Source of the DNA: Stomorhina lunata
Taxonomy: Eukaryota > Arthropoda > Insecta > Diptera > Rhiniidae
Assembly: GCA_933228675.1 (NCBI GenBank)
Contig: OW121743.1
Coordinates: forward strand, 56,299,903 to 56,363,902
Direction: 5' to 3'
Length of the DNA: 64,000 bases
A model generated the notes under the pieces. That model was not told where the DNA came from. It did not search any database and saw nothing but the letters and a program-made list of their open reading frames with translations. The translations under genes and the position numbers were made by a program. Position 1 is the stretch's first letter, and every line of letters begins with the position of its first letter. Shown here piece after piece: positions 1-12,180 of the stretch.

Positions 1-2039
1 TTAGATATTAAAGAGATATTACGAAGTAGTACTAGTACTTCATAGTGTCGCACGGTAATGATTTCACTGCTTAGGTAATTCTCTAAGATCTTTGAGAGGG
101 ATTCGGAAAGAGCGTCTAAACCCGATATGGTAATATCCCTTTCCGCACTTGGACTCCTATAGACAAACTCAAGTTTCCAAAAATGTGCTATGAGTTCAAA
201 TATAACCTAGAGGCAGTTCAACTCTGTATCAAAAGTTCCTAAAGATAACATTGGTATACAACTTCATCTCGAATTGCTATAAATATTAGAATGAGATACA
301 CTTTTTCTATAGAAAAAGTTTTGTCTTTATTGATATGACCAAAACATATTAGCTTAGACAACCTTTGTTCGACACATTTCGAAAGTTGAGGAGGATCATG
401 GTCGTCCGTAATTCTACATAGATCGAAAACCACGCATTATATCGAATTTGTGAGACAAACTAAATAAGAATTAAAGTGTATTACTTTGCAAAATAAATCG
501 AAAATTATTGTCTAAACTGAATTAAACACACAATATTTCTCTGTTTTATCTTTTCTTTAGTTCCCACAAAAGTACGATCGTTTTATTTCAAGTGTTAAAC
601 GAAGTTGTAAACACTTGATATTTTTTCTTCTTGATTCTTGAAATTGTTTCGTTTTTAAATTGGTTTCAATTGTTTGTGTGTAAAAAGTATACGATCAGTT
701 GTAAAGTTTTAGAAAATTATTTTCCCCTTTTTCAGTCTTTTAATATATTTGTTGACATTTTGGTGTTTTAAATTAAACTTTAAAAATTGTTAAGTTGTCA
801 ATCAAGTAACAAATTTAAGTAATTTAAATTAAAAATAATGTTTTTTTGTCACTTGTAAAACTCTTCTTAAATATCACAGATCGTAGAAAGTTCGAAAAAG
901 GCAATCTAAGATCATTGCAAGCAATTGAGCGGGAGACATTGTGTCACTTGAAAACTAGATTAGAGTAAAAAAAAAAAAAAAAATATTAAGATGTTCAGAT
1001 ATACCACAAAACAAACCTGCTTTACTAATTTACAATCTGGGATTTCGATTTAGTGTATGGATATCGATCTAGGGCGTTTATGATGATCAAGTTGAGCATG
1101 ATCATTCTAGGTTGATCATAAAGTGTTTACATTTTGGATGATATAGAAAAAGTCGGGCAGATATAGACATATAGTCAATTTATTTTCTCACACAAGGATT
1201 TGTGAAGACAATACTTAAGTATCTAAATGTTCAATTTTTGAAGGGAAATGACCTATTTTGTATATACTTTGTCATTGCCACAAATTATACTTGCGATCGG
1301 TGTTAATATGTCCCTGTATGCATATCTTCAAAACTAGCGAATAACAACATTTGCCATAAAAAATTTGTAATATCCCCTCTAAAAATATGCCTATGATGGG
1401 GAGACACCCATAAATCAACACTTAAAAAAAGTAGTACAAGTTTTTAATATTTTGCATATTTGTCACTCAATTAAAGTTTATTTTTGTAAAAAGTCAATTC
1501 CAACATACAATGAATTGTATTTAAGATGATTTGTGACATTACGAGTATCTTCATGCTTTAAATGTAAGTAAATAACATGATCATATAAGGAATCATTAAA
1601 AGATATATACAGTTTATTTATGCTGACATTAAACTATAAATTGGCGCACCCCATCATAATAAATTTTTATACTAAGATTTACATACATCAACATCGGTAT
1701 TTATAAGTCAACGAATTATTGCAAAAAAAAGTACAGCTTAGGTACGAGGGGGTCAAAGAAAAATGTAAGTCAAAAGAGTAGAAAAAAGGGTAGAATAAGT
1801 GTTTAAATCTTTAAATTTGTCACGTTTCCGGTCAATTGTGGTTATATTTTCTCAACTCTTTTTTCAGTATAATCATTAAGTTTTTCTATTTTTCGCAAAT
1901 TTTTCAATTGACCCTCGTCTTTTTTTAATAAAAATTTATAAATTTTCATAATTTGTCGTCTTGTTATTGTTATTAAATACAAAATGTAGATTCATACAAT
2001 CATAAACATAAAGTAGATATAGATGAATTCTTAGGGGTT
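1..2039. other. AT-rich non-coding DNA, no gene seen
   Basis: No open frame with credible protein composition is present. The stretch has a poly-A run at about 967-982. One isolated perfect palindrome, CTTTTTCTATAGAAAAAG, lies at about 300-317; it is the same core that is tandemly repeated from 2040 onward. TGATCA-type palindromes recur around 1080-1120. Nothing else could be assigned. Confidence 0.6.
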
Positions 2040-4830
2040 CCCTTAAAAAAATTCATAATGAAAATTTTTCTATAGAAAAAAATTTTTATAATGGAAATTT
2101 TCTATAGAAAAAATGTAATAATGAAAATTTTTGTATAAAAAAAAATTTTAAAATTAAAATTTTTCTATAGAAAAAATTTCATAACGAAAATTTTTCTATA
2201 GAAAAATTTTAAAATTAAAATTTTTCTATAGAAAAATTTCAAAATGAAAATTTTTCTACAGAAAAAATTTCAAAATAAAAATTTTTCTATAAAAAAAAAT
2301 TTCAAAATAAAATTTTTCTATAGAAAAAATTTCATAATGAAAATTTTGTGTAGAAAAAATTTCATAATGAAAATTTTTCTATAGAAAAAATTTTATAACG
2401 AAAATTTTTCTATAGAAAAATTTCAAAATAAAAATTTATTCGATAGAAAAAATTTCATAATTTGTCTATAGAAAAATTTTAAAATTAAAATTTTTCTATG
2501 AAAAAAAGGTTAAAATATAAAATTTTACTATAGAAAAAATTTCATAGCGAAAATTTTTCTATAGAAAAATTTCATAATGAAAATTTTTCTATAGAAAAAA
2601 TTTCACAATATAAATTTTTATATAGAAAAAATTTCATAATGAAAATTTTTCTATAGAAAAAATCTCATAATGAAAATTTTTATATAGAAAAAATTTCAAA
2701 ATGAAAATTTTTCTAGAGAAAAAATTTCAAAATGAAAATTTGTCTATAGAAAAAAATATAAAATTAAAATTTTTCTATAGAAAACATTCATAATGAAAAA
2801 TTTTCTATAGAAAAATTTTCAAAATTAAAATTTTTCTGAGAAAAATTTTCAAAATTAAAATTTTTCGATAGAAAAAATTTTTCTATAGAAGAAATTTCAT
2901 AATGAAAATTTTTCTATAGAAAAAATTTCATAATGAAAATTTTTCTATAGAAAAATTTTTCTATAGAAGAAATTTCATAATGAAAATTTTTCTATAGAAA
3001 AAATTTCATAATGAAAATTTTTCTATAGAAAAATTTTTCTATAGAAGAAATTTCATAATGAAAATTTTTCTATAGAAAAAATTTCATAATGAAAATTTTT
3101 CTATAGAAAAATTTTAGAATTAAAATTTTTCTACAGAAAAATTTTCAAAATGAAAATTTTTTGTATAGAAAAAATTTCATAATGAAAATTTTTGGTAGAA
3201 AAAATTTGTCTATAGAAAAAATTTTAAAATTAAAATTTTTCTATGAAAAAAAAAATTCATAACAAAAAATTTTCTGTAGAAAAATTTCATAATGAATTTT
3301 TGGTAGAAAAAATTTGTCTATAGAAAAAATTTCATAATGTAAATTTTTATATAGAAACAATTTTAAAATTAAAATTTTTCTATGAAAAAAGGTTAAAATA
3401 TAAAATTTTACTATAGAAAAAAATTCAAATTTAAAATTTTTCTATAGAAAAAATTTCAAAATTTAAATTTTTCTATAGAAAAAATTTCAAAATTTAAATT
3501 TTTCTATAGAAAAAATTTCATAATGAAAATTTTTCTGAAGAAAAAATTTCATAATGAAAATTTTTCTGTAGAAAAAATTTCAAAATGAAAATTTTTCAAT
3601 AGAAAAAATTTCAAAATGAAAATTTTTCTATAAAAAAGAATTCAAAATGAAAGTTTTTCTATAGAAAAAATTTCAAAATTAAAATTTTTCTATAGAAAAA
3701 ATTTCAAAATTGAAATTTTTCTATCGAAAAAATTTCAAAATTAAAATTTTTCTATAGAAAAAATTTCATAACGAAAATTTTTCTAAAGAAAAAATTTAAA
3801 AACAAAAATTTTTCTAAAGAAAAAATTTAAAAACGAAAATTTTTCTATAGAAGAATAGAAATTTTTCTATAGAAAAAATTTCATATTGAAAAATTTTCTA
3901 TAGAAAACATTTTAAATTGAAAATTTTTCTATAGAAAAAATTTCATAATGAAAATTTTTCTATAAAAAAAAATTTAAAAATTAAAATTTTTTTATAGAAA
4001 AAATTTGATATTGAAAATTTTTCTATAGAAAAAATTTCATATTGAAAATTTTTCTATAGAAAAAATTACATATTGAAAATTTTTCTATAGAAAAAATTTC
4101 ATATTGAAAATTTTTCTATAGAAAAAATTTCATAATGAAAATTTTTCTATAGAAAAAATGTTATAATGAAAATTTTTCTGTAGAAAAAGTTTCATAATGA
4201 AAATTTTTCTATAGAAAAAATTTTAAAATAAAAATTTTTCTATTGAAAAAAATTTTAAAATAAAAATTTTTCTATAGAAAAAATTTCAATTTGAAAATTT
4301 TTCTATAGAAAAAATTTCAATTTGAAAATTTTTCTATAGAAAAAATTTCATAATGAAAATTTTTCTATAAAAAAAATTTAATAATGAAAATTTTTCTATA
4401 GAAAAAATTTTATTTTAAAAATTTTTCTGTAGAAAAAATTTCATTTTGAAAATTTTTCTATAGAAAAAATTTCATTTTGAAAAGTTTTCTATAGAAAAAA
4501 TTTCATATTGAAAATTTTTCTATAGACAACTTTTTAAAATAAAAGTTTATCTATAGAAAAATTTTCAAAATGAAATTTTTTTTATAGAAAAATTTTCAAA
4601 ATGAAAGTTTTTCTATCGAAAAGTTTTAATTATGAATTTTTTTCAACAGAAATATTTTCAATATGAAATTTTTTTCTATAAAAAATTTAAAATAATAAAT
4701 AATTGTAATAAATTGGGATCTTAGTGCAATACACTACAGTTAAACTTTTTAAAAATTTTCAATTTGAAATTTTTTCTATAAAAATTTTTTTCTATAGAAA
4801 AATTTTCAATATGAAATTTTTTCTGTAGAA
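2040..4830. repeat. CTATAG-core satellite array 1 (about 31-bp period)
   Basis: A diverged tandem array built on the palindromic core TTTTTCTATAGAAAAA, separated by spacers such as ATTTCATAATGAAAA. The usual spacing between successive CTATAG cores is 31 bp, with local slippage. Embedded near the 3' end (4707-4750) is a non-satellite module that recurs inverted inside array 3. There is no coding potential. Confidence 0.9.
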
Positions 4831-6550
4831 AAATCTTCATTAAGTGTCACCCTAACTCCATAATAATTTTTTAGTTTATATGGAATTTATGTACATGGCA
4901 ACTTATTATTGTGTTAAAAATATTCATATTCATTCATAATATTTTTCTTTTTTTACATTAAATAATAAAAAAAACTACTCAGGCCCAAGCAGCAACAATC
5001 GCACATGATCTTTGAACTAAATTAATTAAGTACAGTGATCGCTATTGTTGGGAAACATTAAAAAACCACAACAACAGCAACATCAATATAAAACAACAAC
5101 AACTATTTTCAGCATAAAAATTAACAACAATTTCTCATCATAAGTAAATATCGCTTTTATTATTAACTATAAGGACAGACAACACCAATTTCAGAATTAG
5201 TTTATGAGACATGGCGCTATTAGAACAATGAAATTTAAAAGACAAAAAAAAACTCTTTAATAAAAAAATTATATTTTTTATTGACATTTTTAATGCATTT
5301 GAAGTTGTTGAGTTAAATGAACAAAATGACAAGAGCAGAAACAGAAATGACAACAACATTAATTGATATAACTACCACCACTACCCAGTAATTGCCAATA
5401 AAACGCTGGTAAGGGTCTCGTGTCACTCGTTTTACGATCCCTCTTGTGTTTGTCAAAGACAACGAGTGTCTAAAACAAGGGGAAGAAAGTGTGTGGTAAA
5501 TGTTTTTAAATTAATTTAAGTCTTTTTTTTTCAAAATTTTTCAAAATTTGAAGTTAATATTGTTTTGGGATATTTTTTAAGTTTTGAAAGAGGGATGTTC
5601 TGTTAGGCAATTTAATGGAGGGAGTTATTTGATTTTTTTCCGAAGACCAAAATGATGATAAATGTTTGGATTGCGTTGGGATTTTTAATAAATGCGTTCG
5701 CTCTTATATAGAATGAAATAATTTTCCCCTTCCATTTAACAATCAAAGTCTACATGATCAGAGACATACTAAAAAACATAGTAAGTACGATCAAATTTCA
5801 AATGCATATCGATAACAACTTTTCTTAAATACTGAAATCATGAGATATTTTTTCTATGTTTTGAGAAAAAAAAAACTGGAAGATAAGAAAAATTTGAATT
5901 TTTCTAACAAACACGATCGTAATCATATTGATCGCTATATGTACATATATAGAAATAAATTAAACATCCATGATCGGATAAATTCAACTATCGTTTTTTC
6001 TATAGATCGTTATTTTGTTCCGAAGTTCAGCCCTATACTGTTAGTTCAAGCATTACCAGTGATCGTTTCATAGTTGTTTTAGAACTTCATAAACTTTAAA
6101 GTTCACTTAGTTTCTCTTTCAATAGTTATATGAAATTGATCAATGATCATTTGAATTATCACTTTCGTTTCGCTCATAAACATAAATTGCCAGCAATTTA
6201 CATTCTAATTTAATTTCGAATAATGAATGAAATTATTTTAAATTATATTTACATATTCATTCGCAGTATTAAAAGTAATTAAAAAAGTGAACGTGAAATG
6301 ATCTTGATCATAATAACTTTCATCTAACCTATAAAATAAGAATAATAAAATATTTTCTATTAACAATTTTACATTAAAACTTCTTAACAAAAATAATTCT
6401 TAATAAATAGGGGTATAATAACAATTCATTTCGGTGGACCCGTAGTGGACATCAATCAGCTTGGGGGACCTCTTTAATCGTAAAACCATAGAGTAAAACG
6501 TTTCTTTTCAAAATGCAATTGTTGTTGTTGCCGACCCACAGTGGGATGGT
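4831..6550. other. Non-satellite AT-rich DNA, no gene seen
   Basis: Mixed sequence with CAA/CAACAA runs around 5060-5110 and many GATC/TGATCA motifs between 5750 and 6320. A roughly 100-bp segment at 5710-5815 recurs near 8045-8150. Short open frames here have no recognisable domain and I treat them as chance. Confidence 0.5.
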
Positions 6551-6570
6551 TTCAAAATAGAATGGTTTAT

Positions 6571-6648
6571 GACTCAAAAACAAAATTTCGAGAAATAAGC
6601 TAATCTTTCGAAATTTTTACTAATTTTTCAAAATTTTGTTTTTGAGTC
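6571..6648. repeat. Palindromic hairpin element, candidate MITE remnant
   Basis: The segment opens with GACTCAAAAACAAAATTT and closes with the reverse complement of that string, with a partly self-complementary centre. This gives a 78-bp foldback with arms of about 24 bp. It sits next to a CCCACAGTGGG palindrome at about 6535-6545, a sequence often found at transposon ends. Its family is unknown. Confidence 0.5.
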
Positions 6649-7079
6649 TTAAGCCACCTTTTCCTTTTTCATAGACCGGGTCACATATGCTTGTTAAATT
6701 GTACCAATGTTCAACATTAATAAAAGTTTCCCTCAGGCTATATAGAATTTACACGGCATTGCTGTTTTTTTTTAAATTGGAAAATTTTAATTCTTTCTTC
6801 CTTGGGGTCAAAAGTCAGAATTTGGAGTTTTTTTCATTTTCTATAGAAAAATGATAGAATATTAACAATTTATTACCAAATTTTGTTCAAAATGCTAAAA
6901 ATTAATAATTTTTATTAAGATTAAATCTTTTTATTAAAAAATATATATCATCCCTATACAGACACTAAATCTAAAATGACCCAATCTTTTCTCTAATGAT
7001 CTAAAAATTTTAATATTTTTTTTTTCTTTTGAGCTAAAAATTTTAGTACATTTGCATAAAAAAGGTGCACCCTTAAAGT

Positions 7080-7603
7080 AACATAAACTATTCCATTAGA
7101 ATTAAAGGTTTAGACATGACCGAAGAATCAGTAAACACTCGCCTCAGAACTGAATTTTGTAAAGGTACGGTAATGAATGGCGTGGGGCTGTTTTACTTAA
7201 TCTGGCATTGAACCAAATTTGTCAAATATAGGAAAAGATGGAAAGATTCGTATGCTACAATGTTCTTGAATCCACAATGTTGCCATATGCTACGGAAAAC
7301 ATGCCAAATGATTGGGTCTTCCAACACGACAATGATCCGAAACACACCTCTGAACTTGTCAGGGATTGGCAGACCTGAGTCAACATTAATGTGCGTCGAT
7401 GGCCAGCACAACCTCCGTAGGCTCAAATTGAGGGTCTAATAGACTACATGCCTCGAAGATGCGAAGCAGTCATCAAAAATAATGGTTACTCCATAGATTA
7501 TTAGAACGACAATAACATTATTTTAATATATCGGAAAGTTGCTTTAGTTTAGGCCACCTCCATTTTGCTATTGAACCAGTTGCTTAAGTTTTGGCCACTA
7601 GTG
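7080..7603 (+). pseudogene. Decayed Tc1-type (DD34E) transposase fragment with one terminal inverted repeat
   Basis: In one frame around 7300-7372 the translation reads WVFQHDNDPKHTSELVRDW, the block carrying the second catalytic Asp (codon 7328-7330) of DD34E Tc1-like transposases. About 100 bp downstream the same frame reads RRWPAQPP, a stop, then AQIE, matching the family's PAQSPDLNPIE block with its catalytic Glu (about 7430). In-frame stops (TGA after WQT, TAG after QPP), at least one frame change upstream and loss of one codon show it is dead. The 3' end reaches CACTAGTG followed by TA at 7604-7605, as expected for a Tc1 inverted repeat next to its TA target. I could not fix the 5' end. 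Family membership follows from these motifs; the exact lineage is not resolved. Confidence 0.8.
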
Positions 7604-7726
7604 TACTATATATGTAGCAACATATAAAAAACTTTTTTCCAACTTTAAGATATTTAAACCAAATTACTTCTATTCATTAGAGCAAGGGTCCCCAAGCCCT
7701 ATGCGCTTGGTACTTTTTTAGTTATA

Positions 7727-9425
7727 TCCTTCACCGCCATAGGTGGAAGGGTATTGTAAGTTTATGCTGATGTATGTAACGCATAGAAATATTTGTCTTA
7801 GATACATCTTTTACTATACCAATAGGCTTAGAATCACTTTCTAAGTCGATTTAGCGATGTCAGTCTGTCCGTCTGGCTGGGCCCCCATGTAAACCATATA
7901 ATCAAAGCACAGTTCCAATTCTAAAGATAATGAAATTTGGTAGAGATAATTTTTTTGATAGTGGGACCATTGAAATTGAAATTCGTCAAAATTGGTCCAA
8001 TATTATTTATTAAGATTTTTCATAAATCGGTTGCTCTTAAAAATAATGAAATAATTTTCCCTTTCCTCTTAATAAGCAAAGTCAGAGAAATACTAAAAAA
8101 TATAGTAAAAGTACGATCAAATTTCAAATGTATATCGATATATCCCGTTTCACACGAATCAGTTTTACTTGAACAGTTTTTCTTTAAATTTCTTTAGTAC
8201 CTGCATTCACGTTCACTTTCTGAGTGCGTCCGTCTGACTGGCTGGACCCTAGAGCGGTTCGCCTTCCATACAAAAAAATAAGTTGTGTCAGTCACCCCCT
8301 AAGATTAAAGATAATGTTAAAACAATTCTAAAAAAAAATTTTATATTTCTAACCACGCCTACAAATACCGCCCTTTTTGTATTTTGTTCACTGCATCGCC
8401 ATTTTAAGTCCGATCATAACATTTTATATATCGGTGTTTGCGGCTCTGTAAGGTCTACACTTCTCTCTTTGATAGTCAATTTATATTCATAACTTTTAAA
8501 AACTAGATTTGTACTCGATTCTATTACGGTGGGTACGAATCGAATTTTAGAAAATTATGACTAGAAATTGACGTGGTAGTAAAAAACTATCAAAGGGAAA
8601 AATGTAGCCCTTACAGAGCCGTGAACACCGATATATAAAGTGATATGATCGGGCTAAAGATGGCAACACAGCTAACAAAATGCAAAAAGGGCGGTATTTG
8701 TAGGCGTGGTAAAGAAATAAAAAAAATATTTTTAGGTTTATTTTGACATTATCTTTAATCCTAGGGGGTGACTGACTCACCTTTTTTTTTCGAACCACTC
8801 TACTGGACCCCCATGTAAACCTTGTAATCAAACTACAGGTCGCAATTCTAAAGATAATTTGATGAAATTTAGCACAGATCATTTTTTGGTAATTTCGTCA
8901 AAATCGGTTGATTTTTTATGGTACCTCCCATAGGTCCCACTTTCCGGAATTGATATATTTGTCACATATATTAATATTTTTTCATTAAATTTAAAACAAA
9001 TACTGCTTATGTAAACTTAAATTACTTTACCAACTTTTGTTAAAATCGGTCCACACTTGACCTTAGCTCCCATACAAACTCTTCTTTAAATACGCACTAA
9101 ATGAGACAAAAATCACTAAAACGCTCGTAAATCTAAAGATAATGAGAATTTTAAGTTTAGTTTTTGCATATGTAATTTTTGTAAAAACCGTAATCAATTT
9201 GCCAAATTTCTAGATAATCAGTCCACATTTGACCCTAGCTCTCACATAAATCTAAATGACGGAAACAGCTTAAATATATAAGTCTTTAGAAATTGTTTGT
9301 ATGATGAAAAAATTTTGCAAATATTTGTCTTTATACACGAAAAAAAAAAACACCTTTGACCTTAGTGGTGAAGGGTATCGTATGGTCGCGCTTGACCGAC
9401 TATAGCGCTTAATTACTTATTTTAT
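7727..9425 (+). repeat. Dispersed repeat family A, copy A (chimeric and interrupted)
   Basis: The copy starts in a CTTCACC...GGGTATTGTAAG block, continues through TTTAGCGATGTCAGTCTGTC and GACCCCCATGTAAACC, and ends in GGTGAAGGGTATCGTATGG followed by a hairpin containing CGACTATAG. An internal boundary near 8010-8215 joins two partial copies around a 100-bp segment shared with 5710-5815. A hAT-like MITE interrupts the second part at 8250-8802. Other copies lie at 18948, 20865, 24640, 39345, 43030, 45375 and 46520. No open frame of its own is seen. Confidence 0.75.
8250..8802. mobile_element. hAT-type foldback MITE with 8-bp target duplication
   Basis: The ends are TAGAGCGGTTCG and, reverse-complemented, TAGAGTGGTTCG. 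Most of the 553 bp forms a long imperfect inverted repeat: both arms contain CAGTCACCCCCTA, CACGCCTACAAATACCGCC and ATATATCGGTGTT. It is flanked on both sides by the 8-bp repeat CTGGACCC (8242-8249 and 8803-8810). An 8-bp duplication with a Y-A-R-N-G-type terminus is the hAT superfamily signature. Removing one copy of the duplication restores a continuous family A sequence. There is no transposase, so it is non-autonomous. Confidence 0.85.
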
Positions 9426-10289
9426 ATATAAAATTGTTTAAGACAGATGTTTATGCTTAACATTTAAGAAACTGACCAAGCTCAAGTTTGATTACGATCA
9501 AATGAATGTTCAAATGACAAACAATCTCCCTAAATGTCTGTAGCTCATTAAAATTTAAACTACTTAGATGTAAATATCTCCCATATGTAAATAGTAACTT
9601 TCTTAAAAAGTTTTCTACAATTATACAGACAATCTTTAATTAACTATTTAATAAATTGATGATGATAAATGCCCCAACTACAACAGAAACAACAACAATT
9701 CATACAATAAAAGTAACTAATAAAAAAAAAATGCAATTGTTGCAATCGTTCTTTCCATTTTCTGTTTCTCTAATCAATGATGAGGGTTTTTGTTGTTGCC
9801 TATGCCTATAGCCGGGTTGAGTCATTCGTTTGATCCAAACTGTAGCTGGACTATATTTGATTGGGATCGGTTGAGTTGTTTTTTTTTTAGTTTGTTTTAT
9901 CTAGAAGCAAATTGACAATTAGTTAGAAACAGATCATTAAGATAAATTGTACATAGACAAGCTTTGTTTGATTTAAGAGTTAAATGAGCAGAAAAAAATA
10001 TCAATGAGTTAAGTTTTGACATGGAAGTATTGATTAAGAACTTGGGACCCAGCTTTGTTTGGTGGAGCTGGAAGTAAATGAAAGAAATTAATAAAGAAAA
10101 TTTCTAAGGAAAGTGGTTAAATTGAGTGAGAATTGTGAGCATAGATTATACTATTTCTTGAAAATTCTTGTCCATATATAGTCTCATATTGCGACTATAG
10201 CCTCTGATACTGAGATAATAGTATCTGAAACTAAGACAATAGTCTATGATACTGAGAATATAAGTTGTGATACTGAGACTAAAGCATCT
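9426..10289. other. AT-rich DNA with a short degenerate tandem stretch, no gene seen
   Basis: Nothing coding is visible. Between about 10180 and 10285 there is an irregular repeat of GATACTGAGA / TAGTATCTGA / ACTAAGAC / TAGTCTATG words. It resembles a decayed relative of the 12-bp TAGTCTATGTCT array at 56645-57930. Confidence 0.45.
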
Positions 10290-12180
10290 GGCATTAATTT
10301 TTTTCTATAGAAAAATTTTCGATATAAAATTTTTTCTATAGAAAAATTTTTAATATGAAATTTTTTCTATAGAAAAATTTTCAATATGATATTTTTTCTA
10401 AAGAAAAATTTTCAATATAAAATTTTTTCTATAGAAAAATTTTTCTATAGACGAAATGTTTTCTATAGAAAAATTTTCCAAGTGAAAATTTTCATTATGA
10501 AATTTTTTCTATAGAAAAATTTTCCAAATGAAATTTTTTCTATAGAAAAAATTTTCCAAATGAAATTTTTTTTTATAGAAAAAAATTCCAAATGAAATTT
10601 TTTCTATAGAAAAAATTACCAAATGAAATTTTTTCTATAAACAAATTTTCCAAATGAAATGTTTTCTATAAAAAAATTTTCCAAGTGAAAATTTTCATTA
10701 TGAAATTTTTTCTATAGAAAAATTTTCCAAGTGAAAGTTTTTGTTATGAATTTTTTTCTGTAGAAAGATTTTCATTATGAAATGTTTTCTATAGAAAAAT
10801 GTTCATTATGAAATTTCAATATGAAATTTTTTTTATAGAAAATTTTCAATATGAAATTTTTTCTATAAAAAATTTTCATATTTTTCTATAGAAAAATTTT
10901 CAATATGAAATTTTTTCTATAGATATATTTTCCAAATGAAGTTTTTTCTATAGAAAAATATTCCAAATGAAATTTTTTCTATAGAAAAATTATCCAACTG
11001 AAATTTTTTCTATAGAAAAATTTTCCAAATGAAATTTTTTCTATAGAAAAATTTTCCAAATGAAATTTTTTCTATAGAAAAATTTTCCAAATGAAATTTT
11101 TTCTATAGAAAAATTTTCCAAATGAAATTTTTTCTATAGAAAAATTTTCCAAATGAAATTTTTTCTATAGAAAAATTTTCATTATGAAATTTTTTCTATA
11201 GAACAATTTTCCAAATAAAATTTTTTCTATAGAAAAATTTTCATTATGAAATTTTTTTTATAGAAAAATTTTCATTATGAAATTTTTTCTATAGAAAAAT
11301 TTTCATTATGAAATTTTTTCTATAGAAAAATTTTCATTATGAAATTTTTTCTATAGAAAAATTTTCATTATTAAATTTTTTGTATAGAAAAATTTTCTAA
11401 ATGAAATTTTTTCTATAGAAAAATTTTCTAAATGAAATTTTTTCTATAGAAAAATTTTCCAAACGAAATTTTTTCTATAGAAAAATTTTCCAAATGAAAT
11501 TTTTTCTATAGAAAAATTTTCCAAATGAAATTTTTTCTATAGAAAAATTTTCCAAATGAAATTTTTTCTATAGAAAAATTTTCCAAATGAAATTTTTTCT
11601 ATAGAAAAATTTTCCAAATGAAATTTTTTCTATAGAAAAATTTTCCAAATGAAATTTTTTCTATAGAAAAATTTTCCAAATGAAATTTTATCTATAGAAA
11701 AATTTTCCAAATGGAATTTTTTTTATAGAAAAATTTTCCAAATGAAATTTTTTCTATAGAAAAATTTTCATTGTGAAATTTTTTCTATAGAAAAATTTTC
11801 ATTGTGAAATTTTTTCTATAGAAAAATTTTCAATATGAAATTTTTTCTATAGAAAAATTTTCAATATAAAATTTTTTCTTTAGAAAAATTTTCAATATGA
11901 AATTTTTTAAATAGAAAAATTTTCAATATGAAATTTTTTCTATAGTAAAATTTTCAATATGAAATTTTTTCTATAGAAAAATTTTCAATATGAAATTTTT
12001 GCTATAGAAACATTTCCATTATAAAATTTTATCTATAAAAAATTTTCATTATGAAATTTTTTCTATAGAAAAATTTTCATTATGAAATTTTTTCTATAGA
12101 AAAATTTTCATTATGAAATTTTTTCAATAGAAAAATTTTCATGATGATTTTTTTCTATAGAAAAAAATGTTCATTATGAA
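10290..12180. repeat. CTATAG-core satellite array 2 (31-bp period)
   Basis: The tandem unit contains TTTTTTCTATAGAAAAATTTT followed by CCAAATGAA or CATTATGAA spacers, 31 bp per unit. The block from about 11020 to 11760 is much more homogeneous than its edges, as expected of recent local amplification. There is no coding potential. Confidence 0.92.

Noticed and set aside
7193..7426. 77-codon minus-strand frame
   Set aside because: It is the antisense of the decayed Tc1 transposase fragment, which is the meaningful reading.
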